A program made the translations under genes and the position numbers. The notes beneath the pieces were generated by a model. That model was not told where the DNA came from. It was given only the letters and a program-made list of their open reading frames with translations, and did not search any database. DNA of 64,000 nucleotides, from NCBI RefSeq assembly GCF_009389715.1, contig NC_052399.1, positions 16,185,646-16,249,645 on the forward strand. Direction: 5' to 3'. Positions within the stretch are counted from its first letter, which is position 1, and each line of letters starts with the position of its first letter. Shown piece after piece: positions 25,749-40,700 of the stretch. This stretch comes from Phoenix dactylifera (Eukaryota > Streptophyta > Magnoliopsida > Arecales > Arecaceae).

Positions 25749-28700
25749 TTATGATGCATGCGATGCATGAATGGCGCTTTAGTCGCTGGAATTAAACTTC
25801 AGAGATCAACACGTAAGTTGAAGGCAAACTGGGTTGGAGGATCCTTTGTTCTATGAAGTTAGTTCTTGCTAAGAATTTTATTAATATGACAAAATTAATC
25901 CTTCATACAATGCATTAGAAGCATGTATAGGACATGACTACTAATTTGACCATTAAACCCAGTATAAAATCATACTAGAAGTAGGACCCAATAATAAGGA
26001 AAATTGATAGAATTATTACAATTCTTATGTTGGTTATAAGTTGGGCAACTCACATGACTGAATAGCTAAGAACTGTCCATAGTGTAGATTGAAAAAGAAG
26101 TGGTAGAATTTTTTGGTTATTGCTGTGGTTATGGTCGTAGTTAATTGTCTGAGTTTCTATGTTCATGTAATTGCCTTATACATCATTTCACTTCAATCTC
26201 TTCTTCCACATTGGATCATATGTTGTCTATCTGTGCCAGATGTTCGATGCTTATGGTAATCATATTGAAGCAGGAGTAGAAGTTTCCATCCATCTTGATG
26301 GACTTTGTTTTCAAGACCACATGGGTTCAATTCGGAAGGTAAAATTATTTTAGTATGTTTGACTAATTCCGTGTGAACTAATGGGCATACAGAAAATACT
26401 TTTCATAGTGTTGTTTTCTGTGTATTTCTTTAAGAAAAAATACTAATAAACATTTAGTTGCCCTTCTTCCAACTGACTGAATTTTTGAATACCATAATAT
26501 GTAGATGAAAATGGAAAAAAGGGAAAATGTATGCCCTATATTCCTCTATGTTTGTCATCATTTACATATTATATAACAAATTTCTTTATGGTTTCTAATT
26601 TTTTCGTGTTTTTATTCTGTTTGCATCATTTGTATTCTGGAGAAAGTTGTTATAAATAGCACCAGCAGCTAATTGATATGACTAATATACTCTCACTAAA
26701 AAAGAATTTCTTAATTGTAGGTGAACAGTGATGGTTGTGTGACCCTTTGTGGCCTATTGAAAGTTGTTGCTGGCTATGGCTCAAAGGGTATGTGCTTTTC
26801 TCCTCTCTTCCTTTTTTGCAACGAATTCCAATCGAAAAATAAAATTTGAGAGGATTTTGTATTGTATAAGGTGAAAATCTTCTTTTTAGAGGCAATAGCC
26901 TCTAAAAAGATACAATAGCCTGCATGTAGTCTATCATTGCAAAGATATGGCGGTCAACATTTGTTAGAGGCAACATCAGAGATATGCTTTCCTGTTGTCT
27001 ATTCAATGGACATCTTCATAGTTGTGTTAACTATTGCACAATAACCTTATTATATTAGGTTTTAATATCTCATCCTTTTGGTTCGATTAGGGTCCAAAAA
27101 CTTATAGCACTGGTACACCTCCACCAATACTTTATTCTGATGTTCTTATTCTCCAATGTCTATCATGTTGAAGGAAATATTTTCATTTATTCTGATCTTG
27201 ATAAAATCTGTTATGGTTGTGAAGATCCCAGCGAGTGTTACTGCATCATATACTGCAGCTGTGATTTTCAACTGCCATCATGACATATATATGGGGATGT
27301 TGTCATGGATGTGTCGGAAAAGATGGACAGACAGTTTTAGAATTCAGTAAATCAAAGTAGCTCAAGGATGCACAGTGTGAGGAGAAACTGGTTGAGGTTG
27401 TTTGGCAGTGGATGCTGTATGCTGTTAGAAAAGATAAGCTTTCCAGATTATTGGTTCAAAAAAGGGAGGGTTTAAATAGTTAGAAGGGATTTGATGGAAT
27501 TTCCCATTCCTGAAAAATGGGTTTGTATAAGAACTAATGGCAAAATAGTATGCATGAAGTACATTTAATAATGGAGATAAACTTCCTTGTTTATATTTGC
27601 TCTGTAGTTTTGTGCAATTCTTTAGCAACCAAATCATTTGCAACTTTACCCACCAATAATCCGTCATCCTGGCGAGTGGCAAACAAATGACCACCTTTAA
27701 TTGGTGGGCATAATTATTCTCATAAGCTGTTAGATATAGAATTTTCTTTTGATTTCCGTATTGCATGCTCTTAGCTTATCTAGGTCATTCTATGTTGAGA
27801 GTTGAGATATTTTGTATACAGACCCATCATGGGAAGAATATCTGATTTTTGAAAGTTGATATTCAAAATGACATTACAGAATTAGCATTTTATGAGTCTA
27901 TATGTGAAATGCAAAAATGATTAAACATTATTAGCTGTATTAATTGTGATCTTTAGTTTTTTTTTTCTTTCTAAGTGTTTGCTGGACTGTGCAGTATGTC
28001 TTTCTGTTTTTGTTGATGACAAATTGGTTGTTGAGAATATACTCCAAGTAGCAAAGAGGGAGTTGAGAGCAGTGTCAGGGGTGAGTTTGACTTTTCTTCT
28101 TGCATGACTTTCTTCTGCAGACCTGGGGCAGGTCATGCATTGAGACACTTTAGAGCTCAAGTAGTCCTTGGAATTTGATATGTTGCAGGTACCTGGCTAC
28201 TGTACAGCAGGTTCCCATTTGGAGAATGTTGTCTTTGAAATTTTCGATTCTGATGGTGTAGTTGATGAAGCCATACATGGTCAACATCACACACTTACAA
28301 TAAAATCAGAACCACTGAAATTGGATGGCACAATTCAGTACACTTTCCAGCATGGCCGGTGCATTGTGCCTGTTATTCCAGTCCCTCAAGAATCAGGGAC
28401 ATTCCGCATTATGGCTTTTCATACACATTTCCCTGATCTGCGAATCAGCATTGAGGTTCTGACCTGTGAGAACCCATTGATTTTCAGTTGTCAAGTCTTC
28501 ACTTCTGATTGGATGTTTTACTGTGCAGATTTGTGTTGGGCTAGCTCCTAAATTAGAGTTGGTCACTGTGACGGATCTGGGTGCTAGCATTTATCAATCT
28601 CAGTTTTCGGATGATAGGATCCCACTATTACTGGAATCATCACAATGCCACTCCAGTCAGATGATCCCTAGTCCGACAAGCCTCTATGTCACGTCGATAA

Positions 28701-31700
28701 TTGATGATGCCAAGGTGAAGTGAAGGATAATGCATTAAATTACTGAATTCTGCAATTTGATTGCTATATTTGAAATGATGTCAGCTTTTGTTTTGTTTTG
28801 TTTTGTTTTTTCCTCCGGTAAGTGAACTTTTGAGTTCATTTATTTATCCAAGCTCAGACCAAGCAAAAAAGTTGCCTAGTATGAACTCTTAGACCATTCA
28901 TGAAATTGGATTATGTTAAAGACGTTGTCAGGCAAACTTACATGTTCATGATTGTTCTATTAAGTTTCTTCTTTATATAGACTGTATAATTAATTATTAT
29001 TTGTTAAATCAATCATATGAAAACTTCTGAATCTTGTATAAAGTATAGAACTGAGTGACTAGTGCTTGAAGTCTTTATGCACCCGTGACCTTGGAACAGA
29101 TCTACTCAATGTAATCTGCCCAAATCCACTGAAACCAGGACTGGCCTGAACCACTCAAAATGACCATCCTTTTAGAGAACCAAGTCGTATTCAAAACAAA
29201 CTAGCTAGTAGATTTTCAACTTGTAATGTGGATCTCTATCAGATGAAATAACTGATAATGTCTTTTTGTCTGTTTTGAGAACGTGTTCCTTACCTTTAGG
29301 TAATGTGTTTGATATGATATGCTTCAGAAATTATCCAATTCTCCAAATTCTTTTCTTGGATATCATTATAATAATATGATCATTGGACATGCAACAATTT
29401 CTACCAAACTCCACTTTCTAGTTGCATGAGTTTGCTCAGTTCCATTTGCTAAATTTTGGTGGCTATAACTTTTTTCTACCTAAACCAAGGGTGCATCGTC
29501 TTTTTTCACTAAATATTGGTGGCTATAACTTTTTTCTCCAGTGGGAAGTTTGGATTAAGTTGCATGTCACAACTGTTTATCCTTCATGCAGGTGTTTGCT
29601 GGGGTAAGAATGCAGTAAGATAGTTAAATTGCTCCGACATAATTCAATAACATTATATTTTTGTTTAGTTAATTTATGCTCATACTATTCTCATTTTCTT
29701 CTGTTTAGTTTAATATATACGTTGTTGTACCAGCTTTAATCTATCTGCAGCAGTTCCTACAATATTTTTGTGATAAGAGCAGTCCATGTTTTATGAATGT
29801 CTTTCTCAGAAACTTGATGATGCTATGGCTGAATTGGGGCTGCGGATAAGAGAACATGAGGGCAAAATAAAAATGCTCGATGATCAAAAGACGCAGATTG
29901 GAAAAGAAATTTATGATCTGAAAGGTTCTAAAATCTAAACTCTTCTCCATCACTCCTTTCAGCAACGACTTTCTTTCTGATTTGAGCTAGAATGCAAAGA
30001 TTAGAACATTGATTATTGATGATCTATCAATACGATGAGCATATTTTCCATATCATCAAGTTCCATTTTATTAAAATAGGATCTGAGACTTATTTTATTT
30101 TAGTGATGAATACGCGGAGGAAATCTTCATATTGACGGCTTTAGTTGTGTAGTTACCTCAAGGATAAGATATGTATTATGTGAAGTCATTGGTGTATCTT
30201 TCTACCATGTGTGCCAACTGGTATCAATGCATATCACTTTTGTATACATCAGTATAGGCTGATGCCTTGAGGTTTGAAGCTATACTTCTCTTTCCCACTT
30301 TAAACATGTATCTGACCATCCAGAGTACTATTTGTTTCTACTCTAGATGACCTTGAAGGCTTGAACTCTTGTTGCTGATCACTTTTGTTTTTGGGGTTTG
30401 AAGCAAGAATTAGATGCCTCTACCAACCAGGGACTAGCATAGGGTACCTGTGATACAAGCCTGGATTGCTTACTCACCCCATGAAGACCCATACTGCGCT
30501 GTATCACTCACTACTCCTATTTGTAATTTAACTTTTTCCTGCTAATTGGAAGTGGACCAATACCAGCCTGTGCTAACCACACGTCACCCCCTATTGCAGG
30601 ATGTATGGTACAGGCTGGTGACTGATTCTGGTTCATACCTTGTTTTTTACATCCTTGATTTGATTTTAATTGGATCAAAGGTTAGAAATAAAGTATTCAT
30701 AATGTATAATCTTTGTGCAATACCGAGTAGAGTATAATTGGCAATGTATAGATAACATCTGTACGACAGTTGAAATGTGTTGATGATCTGTAGGCAAAAT
30801 CACATGTCCCTTTTAGTTTCATCATGGATTTTGAGCTTGTTTGTATTGTTAACTTGTAAGATAGTGGGATAATGTATTGGTTTTTCTCCACCATTTGAAA
30901 CCAAAGCAAAGCATATGTTGAACTGCAATCAACGTAGATGTTTGAGTTATGATCTGGAAATTTTCTGTAGATTAATGCAAAGCTGTGCCTATTTGTTTGT
31001 TGTCTATGTACTTGTATAAAATAATTAAAATTGTTCTGTGTTCAAAAGTATTGAATAAGCAATGCAGTTTAGCATGCAAGATGCATGATTCCTTTTCACA
31101 AGCGCATGTTGGCTGTAGAAAACAATTGGCATCCTGTGTGAACCCTTAACTGGCATGAGCACAATAGACAGTACTTCAATCTGTGATGGGACTTGATGAG
31201 AAGTTGTTAAGAGTGAAGAAGGACCATCAGTAGCATCATCTCCTCAAGATAATCTGGGTTTTCCTATACCTTAGAGAAGTTAATGACATAATGATGGAAG
31301 AAAGAGTTGATTTATGTTGAGTTGGTTGAGGTTGTTAGGCTTGCTTTAGTCACAATTCCTTTTTTTAAGGGTCACCATTCTAAAAGAAACCACCTTTGCT
31401 TAAGCGGTTCCTGATTCTCCATTTTGGAGTCCAACCACTTAAGCAACTGCTGTATGCCAGCTTTCTGCCTACACATGTCCAAGCATCCACATAGGCCTAG
31501 GTGAGTCAGGCTTGGACTAACTTTTGAGGCGAGTCAGGTTTTAGGCAGAGAAAATTTGGCTATTAAGGGTGTCAAGCAGGTAGATTATAACCCCCGTGAT
31601 TTGGTATAGCTTATAGCTTATAGGTTTCACTAATTCTTATTTATGGGTTATAGCTTATAGGCTTCACTAATTCTTGATTTGGTACTTATTTTCTACTTGA

Positions 31701-34700
31701 TTGATTGTTCATCTAGTAGAGGTGCTTGCATTAGTTAAATATAACGATCATTACTTTGGAATGGTCATTTTTCCTATATTTTATAGAGAAATTTGTAATT
31801 TTATTTGTAAACATGCATTAACAAAAAGAAATCATCAAATAAATGTGAAACATTTTCAATTAATTTTTAATATTTTTTTAAGTGTCCATACTTGAGTGTC
31901 AAACATTTTCGGACTACAGAAGTGATGATAAGATTCACAAGAAGCAGTTAATCATCTAGCTGCAAAATAAACCTGTGTTGTGTTGTGACTTCAAATCTGT
32001 TCAATAGGATGGAACCTGTTCTTGATTAAGACCATTGACTGTAGTTCTGTTTCACCAATTTTGTAGGGAAACATGTGAGGCACTGGATCTTTTGGTGCGT
32101 GTTGGCAGAAAAACATAAAAATGTGCTTTTATAGGTATGGAAAAACAGTGAAACAACTCTTTAGGCAGAATCGTAAAAAATCCCTATGAGTAAAACCATT
32201 TATACATTTCTCTAGTTGTCAGATCAAGCTTTCGGTTGTGGTGGATACATTCTTTATGCATGCCATAGGAAAAATATCTAGGAAAATGGAGTTTGTGGTG
32301 ACCAAATTAGTTTTGGTTTCTTCTATTTCTTTTTCTTGCGAACCAACAGTGATTCAATTTGATTTACTGGTGAAGTAGATATTAAGGGTTATGCATACCC
32401 GTAAGATAGTTTGCATTGTAATTTTAGATTTTGACTGTAGCGCCAAAGTTAGCAAATTGTCTTATCCACATCTTTGAGTTCTTTATCTAGCTCTAGAAAA
32501 AAATATATTTAACAGGAAACCAAATCATAAACTACTTACAATACACAAAGGATGTTGCTCACCTCCAATCCCCCACTCCCTATGTGCATTGTAGAGGAAA
32601 AGATTCCAACATGCTTTGATGAGACCAAGGAAATATGCACTGTAGCTTTTGTTCCACAAAATTATGTAATTGACTAGAACAAGAAAGTTTATAAGAGAAT
32701 GAATATGGTGAAACCGAGCAATAACATGAGTAAGCATAAAAATTCTACGTGAATGAGTAAGCATAAGAAAGTTATCCGACCGTTCAACCTGTACCATACC
32801 GGTACCGGCCTCCACCGGTATGGTACAACGGTGGAATCCGGTTCCGACCCCTTTGCGGTTCCTTGCCCGTAACGGTACCGGTCGAACTGCACCGGTTCGG
32901 GCCTGTACTTGCGGGGAAGAAGGGGAAAAGTGAGGAGAAGGGAGGAGGAGAGAGGGAAAGAAGACTTGTCGCGCTACCTAGCCTCTTTCTTCCTTCTGAG
33001 CACCTCGCGGGGAAGAAGAGCTCGTTTGCTCGCAGAAGAAGAGAGGAGAGAGGGAAGAACAGAGGAGGAGCTCGAGAAGAAGAAGAGAAGGAAGAAAAAG
33101 AAAAGAAAAAGAGAGAGAGAGAGGCCGGCGGGAGCGCGCCCGCGCGAGGGAATGCGTGCGCGAGTGGGGAAACGTGTTTCCGACTCGTGCCTGCGCGCGT
33201 TAGTTGCAGTAGGAATCACGAACGACGCGCAGGGAATCGCGCGTGAACGTTTACCCACGCAGGCTCGCCCGGCGGGGCAGCGAGCCGCAAGCGTTCTCGC
33301 ATTTTTTTTCAGAACCGGTTCGATACTGGTTCCGAATCGGTACCAGTCTTCACCGGTACGTCGGTTCGGTCGGTTTAGAAAACTTTACAATGGGCATATT
33401 TATCTCATTGTTGCAGAGCATGGCAGTACTTTGGAATTTGGCGTTTTGCTAGAATTATCCTATCGTAGAATAAAATGCCCACAGCTACCCCATACCCACA
33501 CCTTGTCATGTTTGACATATCTCTAGTTTATCGGTCAAAGAATTGCTCTATTTAGGAATGATCTTCATATGTATATCTTTTGAAAGCAGATCAAAGGATA
33601 GCAAAGGTAGAAGCCAAAAAAGAATTGACAAGTGATAATGGCATATATTAGGATTGTTACGAGAGCCAGAAAAGAATTAACAAGTGATAAATTGTTCTAG
33701 TTCCTTCTCTTTCCCTTCCTCCTCTTCATCTCCTTTTATCTTTACTTCCAATTAATTTGTATGCTTATCAAGAAAAACCTATATGGGAAATGCATGGATA
33801 ATGGAGAGCTGACTAAGTTCTCTCTTTTTCTTAAGACATTTTTCAGAAATACTTTGATAGCTTTTGTTTGTGCTATGATTTTTTTTCTACCATTTTCTTG
33901 TATCAGTATTGACTTTCTTTAGATCGTCCATGTTATTGGTTATCACGGTTTACCATCTTGGTATTGGACCCTATACCGGTATCATACCGATACAGTGTTG
34001 GTATACCTGGTATGGGGGTTGGTTTAGCATACCGAGAATTGATACGCGTTGCTTCTGGAATTCCAAGTTTCTGTTTGGTACGGTATGGTATGCTCGGTAT
34101 GGGGCTATATACATTGGTATAGTGAACCTTGCTTGTTATAATTCTTGATATATTGTCAGTATGCTTTGTTATACTTAGTGTGAGGTACAAGCATGGTATG
34201 TTGTACCGAACAGGACGGTATCAGGCATACCGTACCATACCACTTTGGTACCGGTACTGGTAGTGGAGGCGTGCCAAGTGGTTTGCCAAAAAAATCGCGT
34301 ACTGTACCGTACCGATGCTATGCTAGTGTATCACTGGTACGGGATCCGGTACCGAGGTGGCGAATCTTAGGTACAAGTCTATAAGATATTCCCATACATT
34401 TCTAGTCATTGAGTTTATTTAAAGAACAATGATAACTTTGTAGAATGGTAGCCTGTCTTTTTTCTGTTGAACTTCTGATTTTGTCTTTATGCATTATGAA
34501 ACTGTTCATATTTGTCAGGGAAAATATAATTTCTTGACTATAGTGAATATTAGTCTAACAATGTGATGTAATTTACAGTTCTGATGGGACCTCAGCACTT
34601 GAGCCAAATCAACTTATTGATTAATGCCAAAGAAAAAATCACGAAACAAATTGAAGGGAAAAGTGATACTGCTGCTGCTGTTTTCTGCAATCTCCGTAAG

Positions 34701-37700
34701 GCCATTCAAATTCTAGAACCTCAAGAACACTTTATGGAAGATGTTGTTGGCCTTGCTTCCCTTCTTGGAACAGTTAGCGACAGTAAACTCAGTAGGTAAA
34801 CTTTGTGTGCTTGTATAACCAAGGCCATAAAATTTTCTATTTCATATTATAATGCATACTTCTTGCATATGATATTCACATTTTTCAGTTGTTTTTTTAA
34901 AAAAATTGTTGGCAGGATATTTGCTGAGTATTTGGGTGAAAATTACATGCTTGCAATTGTCTGCAAGTCATATGAAGCTGCAACTGCTTTGGAAAGGTAT
35001 GGTGCGGATGGAAAAATTAATCGCCATTCTGCTCTTCATGAAGCAGCAGCTACACTTGGAATCACAATAAATAGGCGATTCCCTGTGATTTGCCTTGAAG
35101 AGATAAGGTGGAGACTCTTCAACTTATTCAATGAAATTATCTTGATTGATATGAAATTTTTTTATGTAGTCCACAATGATGTTGATATGAACACACTTGC
35201 CTACCCAAAGAATATCGAAGGCTTGTTAAGTAGCATTATTAAAGCTGACTAGCCTGAATTGATGAGATATGGCTTTTTGTTTCAGTTGCATGCCAGCGAA
35301 CACAGAACCTACTTAATTTAATTTTATTCTAGTAATAATTACTGTATCTAAATTAAAATTTCATTTTACAAATAAATACATTCATTGTTTTCAAGTTTTC
35401 ATATCTATATAATAATGGTATAATAGTAATTGCTCTTTAGAAGCTCAACATCTTGCAGTAGTAAATTTTATTTTACAACTAAGCATTCATTGTTTTGAAG
35501 TTATCATATCTTTCTAATACTGGAATGATAGTGGTTGCCCTTTAGAAGCTCTATATCTTGCAATAGTTGGCATAATATCTTACAATAGTTGGCATACTGA
35601 TTCTATGTTGGCAGTCCATACAAAGGTGAAATCATAAATAATGATCCTCAAAGGTGGCTTGCATTGCCTGATCCACTTTTACAATCGGGTGAGACCCCTG
35701 CTGGATTTAAAGGATATGCAGTCAATATGATCAACCTTGACATCGATCACCTGAATACAAGAACAGCTGCTGGTTATGGTCTTCGGGAGACCTTATTTTA
35801 TCGGTTATTTGGAAAGCTGCAGGTATACCAAACCAGGGAACATATGAAAGTGGCCAAAACCTGTATAAAGCATGGTGCAATTTCTCTGGATGGTGGGATT
35901 ATGAGAGAGAATGGTATTATTTTGCTTGGAGACTGGTAAGCATAATATTTTTATATTGAGGCAGTGTGTTTATTCTTTTGTTGCTCTATTTCATTCATAT
36001 TAGATGGAATTTTTAGTCTCCTCTGTCTAATTCATTTAAGAATTGTCTATATTCATTGAAACATGCCTGATAAGATTTCAGTTGTTACAATTGTTTGAAT
36101 AGTCCTTTCTAAACACATCAAATCACAAATGTTGGTTGTGTACAGAAAGGTAAAACTGATGGTTATGTTGGTGTTATTCTGTATTGGACAATATCCACTA
36201 TATATAAATATTATTATGCCTTTATGTGGGTGCACAATTATCATAATATGGTTTCGTCTGCTAGTTTATTTCATATTATGTTGATTGATTGCCTTAATGA
36301 CAATAGAATGATATAGCAGTTTGTGCTTGTGACCTGCCAGCCTTTTTCTGTTGCAACTTTCATATCATGCATATTTACAATTTCAAACCATTTGGATCTG
36401 TGTTCTATTGTGTAGCTCTTTAAGGTCCAATACATAAATATTTACATGGCATATGTACACAAAACACATACAGAATACATATTCCATGAGGTTTTGAATC
36501 CATTTTCCCAATGCTAAATGCATGTAAGAAATTTAAATAGAGTATCTGTGTAATTAATAATGACCTACAACATATAAAATGCCTGAGAATGAAAATAAAC
36601 TGTTGTATAAGCTTATTTTGCACCAACTGGTCATGACTACAAAAATAAGAGTCTCCACTAGTATTTATCTTGATCTCTAAAAACTAATCTACCAATAGGC
36701 AGTAAATTAAATCAAGTCATCATGTCTTGCCACTTAAAAATGCTCATTGTTCGATCATAACCAGCATAATTTTTTTATCCACAACAAATGGTAGATGAGC
36801 TAAGTTAGAATCATCAGCTTATAGTTAGAACCTACCATCTTCATGCGGCAACCACTTCGAAATCTCTAGGGTCTTGCTCTCACAACCACTATGGCAGCAT
36901 TTCCTTGCATTTTTGAGAGCTTTGCCTCCCCCTCCAACAGCAAAATCTATCACTTGAGATCAAGAATCGCCGAACCGGTATCGGTAGGCGTACTGGTCGG
37001 CCACCGGACCAGTTCGAACTGGTACCAAACCGGTACGGCCTCCGAACTGCGTAGGATAATATCCATCAGAAGATGACTCCAACGCACTATATGCATAGGC
37101 TGTCTGAGGCCGTGGATAATAGGATCTAGGATACAACTCTGCATCCTATCCTCCTGAACGACCTCGAGGAGCCCGTTTTTTATATGCAATGGTATCCTTG
37201 CGGGCTCTATCAGATGGCCTATCATGGTTTTTATCCTGTGTAGCAAACGTAAACTAGGACTTACTGGTGTATCGAAGACCAGCCTCCGGCTGTGTCTCAT
37301 AAGCAGTACTATACTATCCACTCCCTCCATGGCTAGTAGATCCGTCACCACCAGAACCTTTATCACTGTTGCAACAGGTCTCCTCGACACTCTCCATTGG
37401 GGCCATTTGTTTCTTTTTTTTGGTTTGCTGGGCAGCTGCCTTCTTATCCTTCGTGCCCCTCTCCGCTTGGCTATGTCGCCCTCTTGATCGAGTCGACTGG
37501 GTACCGTAGTGTCCTCGTCCGAGCATCTCTCGATCATTTATCATGAAAGGGTGTCTCGTATCAGCCATGCAATGACTGGCTCCCTTGTGGCCGCGGCTGA
37601 TCAGCTGTTGGAGTGCGTGGAATATTGCTCTACAATAAAATTTGCCTCGTTGGCTATGAATCTGGCGGTCGTGGAGGTGATCCTGGCTCATCATCGTCAT

Positions 37701-40700
37701 CATCGTCGAAAGCCCTATATATCGGATCTGCATACTTGAGCTCCACTTTCTTCTGAATATACTTTTGCCTCAACCGCAGATTGTAGTGAACATATACAAG
37801 GTCGTTGAGGCACTTCCGTGTCAAACGGTTCCTCTGCTTGCTGTGGATGAGGGCGAAGGTGGACTAGTTGTGCTCACAGCCACTCGAGGAGATCGTCTAA
37901 GAGAGAATCTGGATAACCATCCGCTTAAGATTTTTTGCGGACGCCCTAAAATGAATCCACCATTCAGCTACAAAAATATTGAAAAAAATAGATTAGTACC
38001 ATATTAGCTGCAAAAACATGAATCCACCCTCTAACGCCGGGTGAATGTCCTTCTGATGTGTAGCGTACCTGGATTCATAGTTGTCTTACTCACGATAAAT
38101 GCTCACTGTCCAAAGCTGTTGTTGCCCTCTAAATAATTTGGTGTATGAACAAGAAGCGTGTTGTATTATATTAATAAAAGAAGATACCGGTAAACTTATA
38201 CATGTTACGAAAGTTAAGTTACCTCTTCTAGATATAAGGTCACGTCTTCTAGCTCAGTCTTCATCTTGTAAATGACATTACGCAGAGCCGCCAGAAGTCC
38301 ATCATCCATACCAATTCCAAGTCCGTTGTACTGAAATCGAGGATTTAGGTAGTATGATGCATATGGACGACCATGTCTTAGTAAACTTGTCCAAGTACAA
38401 CCATCAATATAATTATCAATGTTCTTCTTGCTTATCTGTTCGGCTAGATGCAATTCTTTACCCATTTGGGCATCCCACCGCTGCTCAGTGATGTTGATGT
38501 ACTTCTGGGCATAGGCTGGATCTGCCTCCATAATTTGAACCTTTGCCCTCTCCATCATGTGATACAGGAAACCTATCTGGCGATACCTCTCGCTATCCAC
38601 GGCCCGCAGCACTTCATATATGGTTTGATAGTTTAACTGTCGCAGTGACCCGCTGACAGAATGTGTGCCTCGTCACCAAGTCTTCCATCTTGCTTCCTTC
38701 AGTGCCGGCCTGGGCATATCTACTTTTCTACCACTCGGGACTGACAAACATCTGACGTAGAGCTTCTTTCTTCTCGAGAAGGCTATCAAGTGCAATTTAG
38801 TTGGTAGCAAACCGTGTGACTCCTGGTCTTAGAATCTGTCTCTCTGCAAACTTCTTCATTAGTGAAAGGACTCAAGTATGGTTTTAAATATACCTGGTGA
38901 TGCGTTGGGCTGTCTCCTTCGTATGCTGCACTCTACGGATCTTCCTAATATCCATCAGCATGATATCGATGCAATGTGCAACGCATAGAATCTACAAAAT
39001 ATATAGCTGCTTCTCCATCAAGATCTCTTCGGCAGTCTTATATTGCGACCCATTATCAGTGATGACCTGCACGAAATTATCCTCTCCTACCTGATCAATC
39101 ATCTCCTTCATAAGTTTTGAGGACATACGTGGAGTCGTGCATTTGATTCGAAGCATCTATCGACTTGTGAAAGTTTCGTATCATAATATGTTACAAAGTT
39201 GATGATGCTCCGCTTGGTGAGACCGGTGCAACCATCACACATCACAGTCACTCTATATGTGGGCCACTTGTTCTTGTAGGAGGCAATCCATTTCTCTAGC
39301 TTCTTATTGTTGTCAAAAAGCTCACCATAAATGTCCTTCAGGCCTGGAGGATCTACACTGGGACCAGCAACCTGTATGGCAGAAATGGCAGACCTGTATT
39401 GTCTTCCACATTCGCTGGGACGTGGCTGAAGTGGAATAGATCCAATAGCTCGACATATATTCTTCTTTCTATCCTTCTTCAACATTGAGTCAACCCTCTG
39501 CTGCTTCGCTTCTCTGCTGGAGAAGGCATGCAGATCTAATCATGGATTGACGCTTCTTGTAGAATCTCTCTAGATAACTTTTTTTTGGCCACCGAAAGAA
39601 CTCAGGATAGATGCAATCTGGCCATTGCCTCTGCGGACGCCCTCCCTGCCTGAGGATGTTTTCATGAACTTTGGATCTTGCCTGCTGCTCGCGGAATTGG
39701 TACTCAACTTGTAGAACAAGGGCCCAAATCGAGCCCTATGTCTGGCCACCTCCTGCTGCCACTGATCATCCAGGCTCGTCTGTATGGCAGCCACAATCTG
39801 TTCCTCTTCATCTAGACCCTCGACTTCCTCTGACTCTCTTGAGTGATAGAAAGGTGGCTTTGCCGTTCGGCGTTCCACCTCCGCCTTCTTAGCAGTCCTC
39901 TCATTCGCTCCTTTGATTTCAGCAAGGTTCTTCCTCATCAGCAGCCGGACCTCCAGTGGGCATGTAGGGCGTAGCTACCTCATGGAAATTACCAGCTAAG
40001 TATTGCTTCAGCCCAGTTATCCCTAAAATTGGTGCCGAGCCTCGAGCATTCGCCCATGCACCCAGCCAATATCGGGTTGTGAGGGGTTGGTTTTCCTTAA
40101 TGGCTTCATTCCTGTGAGAATGATAATTTATTTATTTATTATTTTTTATAGTATCTGTTTTTAAAAAAATTATTTGTTATAAATTCAGAAAAAGAAGATT
40201 CCCGTGAGAATGACGTACTACTATTTTTTCAATTTTTTTCCATTTTAATATTTTTTATTATATTTTATATTTAAAAAATAATTTTGAAATAATAATATTC
40301 TAAAAAATAAAAATATTTATGTCAACATGCACATCCTCCATAGATCTACAACATATAAAAAAATCATGCGCAAATCGAAAAATTTGGCATGTTCTCCTCT
40401 TATTTTGCAATTTTTGAGCTATTTTTTCTAAGTCTATTAAAAAAATATTAAAGAAAAAAAAAGGAAAAAAAATATATCTTAATTAGCTTTCACTGGATTT
40501 TTTGAAAAAGAAACACTCTCTCACCTCCTCAATTTTTTTCCTTCTGAATCTATTTTGGAAAGGCCTTCTTCGGCCTTCCCTTGCCTCGACCGTTTAGCTT
40601 TTATAGCCAAACGGGCGAGGTGTCGAGAAACTGTGGCCAACATGGCCACAATGATGACAGCGCGCCCGCTGTCGGCCACTTTGGGCCACAGCGCTGCACT

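Larger units (their letters stand above)
29925..34578. other. 4.65-kb intron of the GMI1-like gene with several MITEs
   Basis: It joins the coiled-coil exon ending EIYDLK to the hinge exon starting VLMGPQHLSQ in phase 1. It contains the composite element at 32776-33385 and two short elements at 33937-34131 and 34192-34369. Between 29.9 and 32.7 kb I see only AT-rich unique-looking sequence and a small direct repeat of the phrase TATAGCTTATAGG near 31610-31665. Confidence 0.7.

Noticed and set aside
32909..33526. 205-codon Arg/Glu-rich open frame (and overlapping frames on both strands)
   Set aside because: Low-complexity translation of a GA-rich and CpG-rich block inside a mobile element; no conserved motif.
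36971..37055. ACCGGT cluster as an independent MITE
   Set aside because: No target duplication was found, and the adjoining sequence is homologous to transposon A, so it is better read as the left end of hAT relic B.
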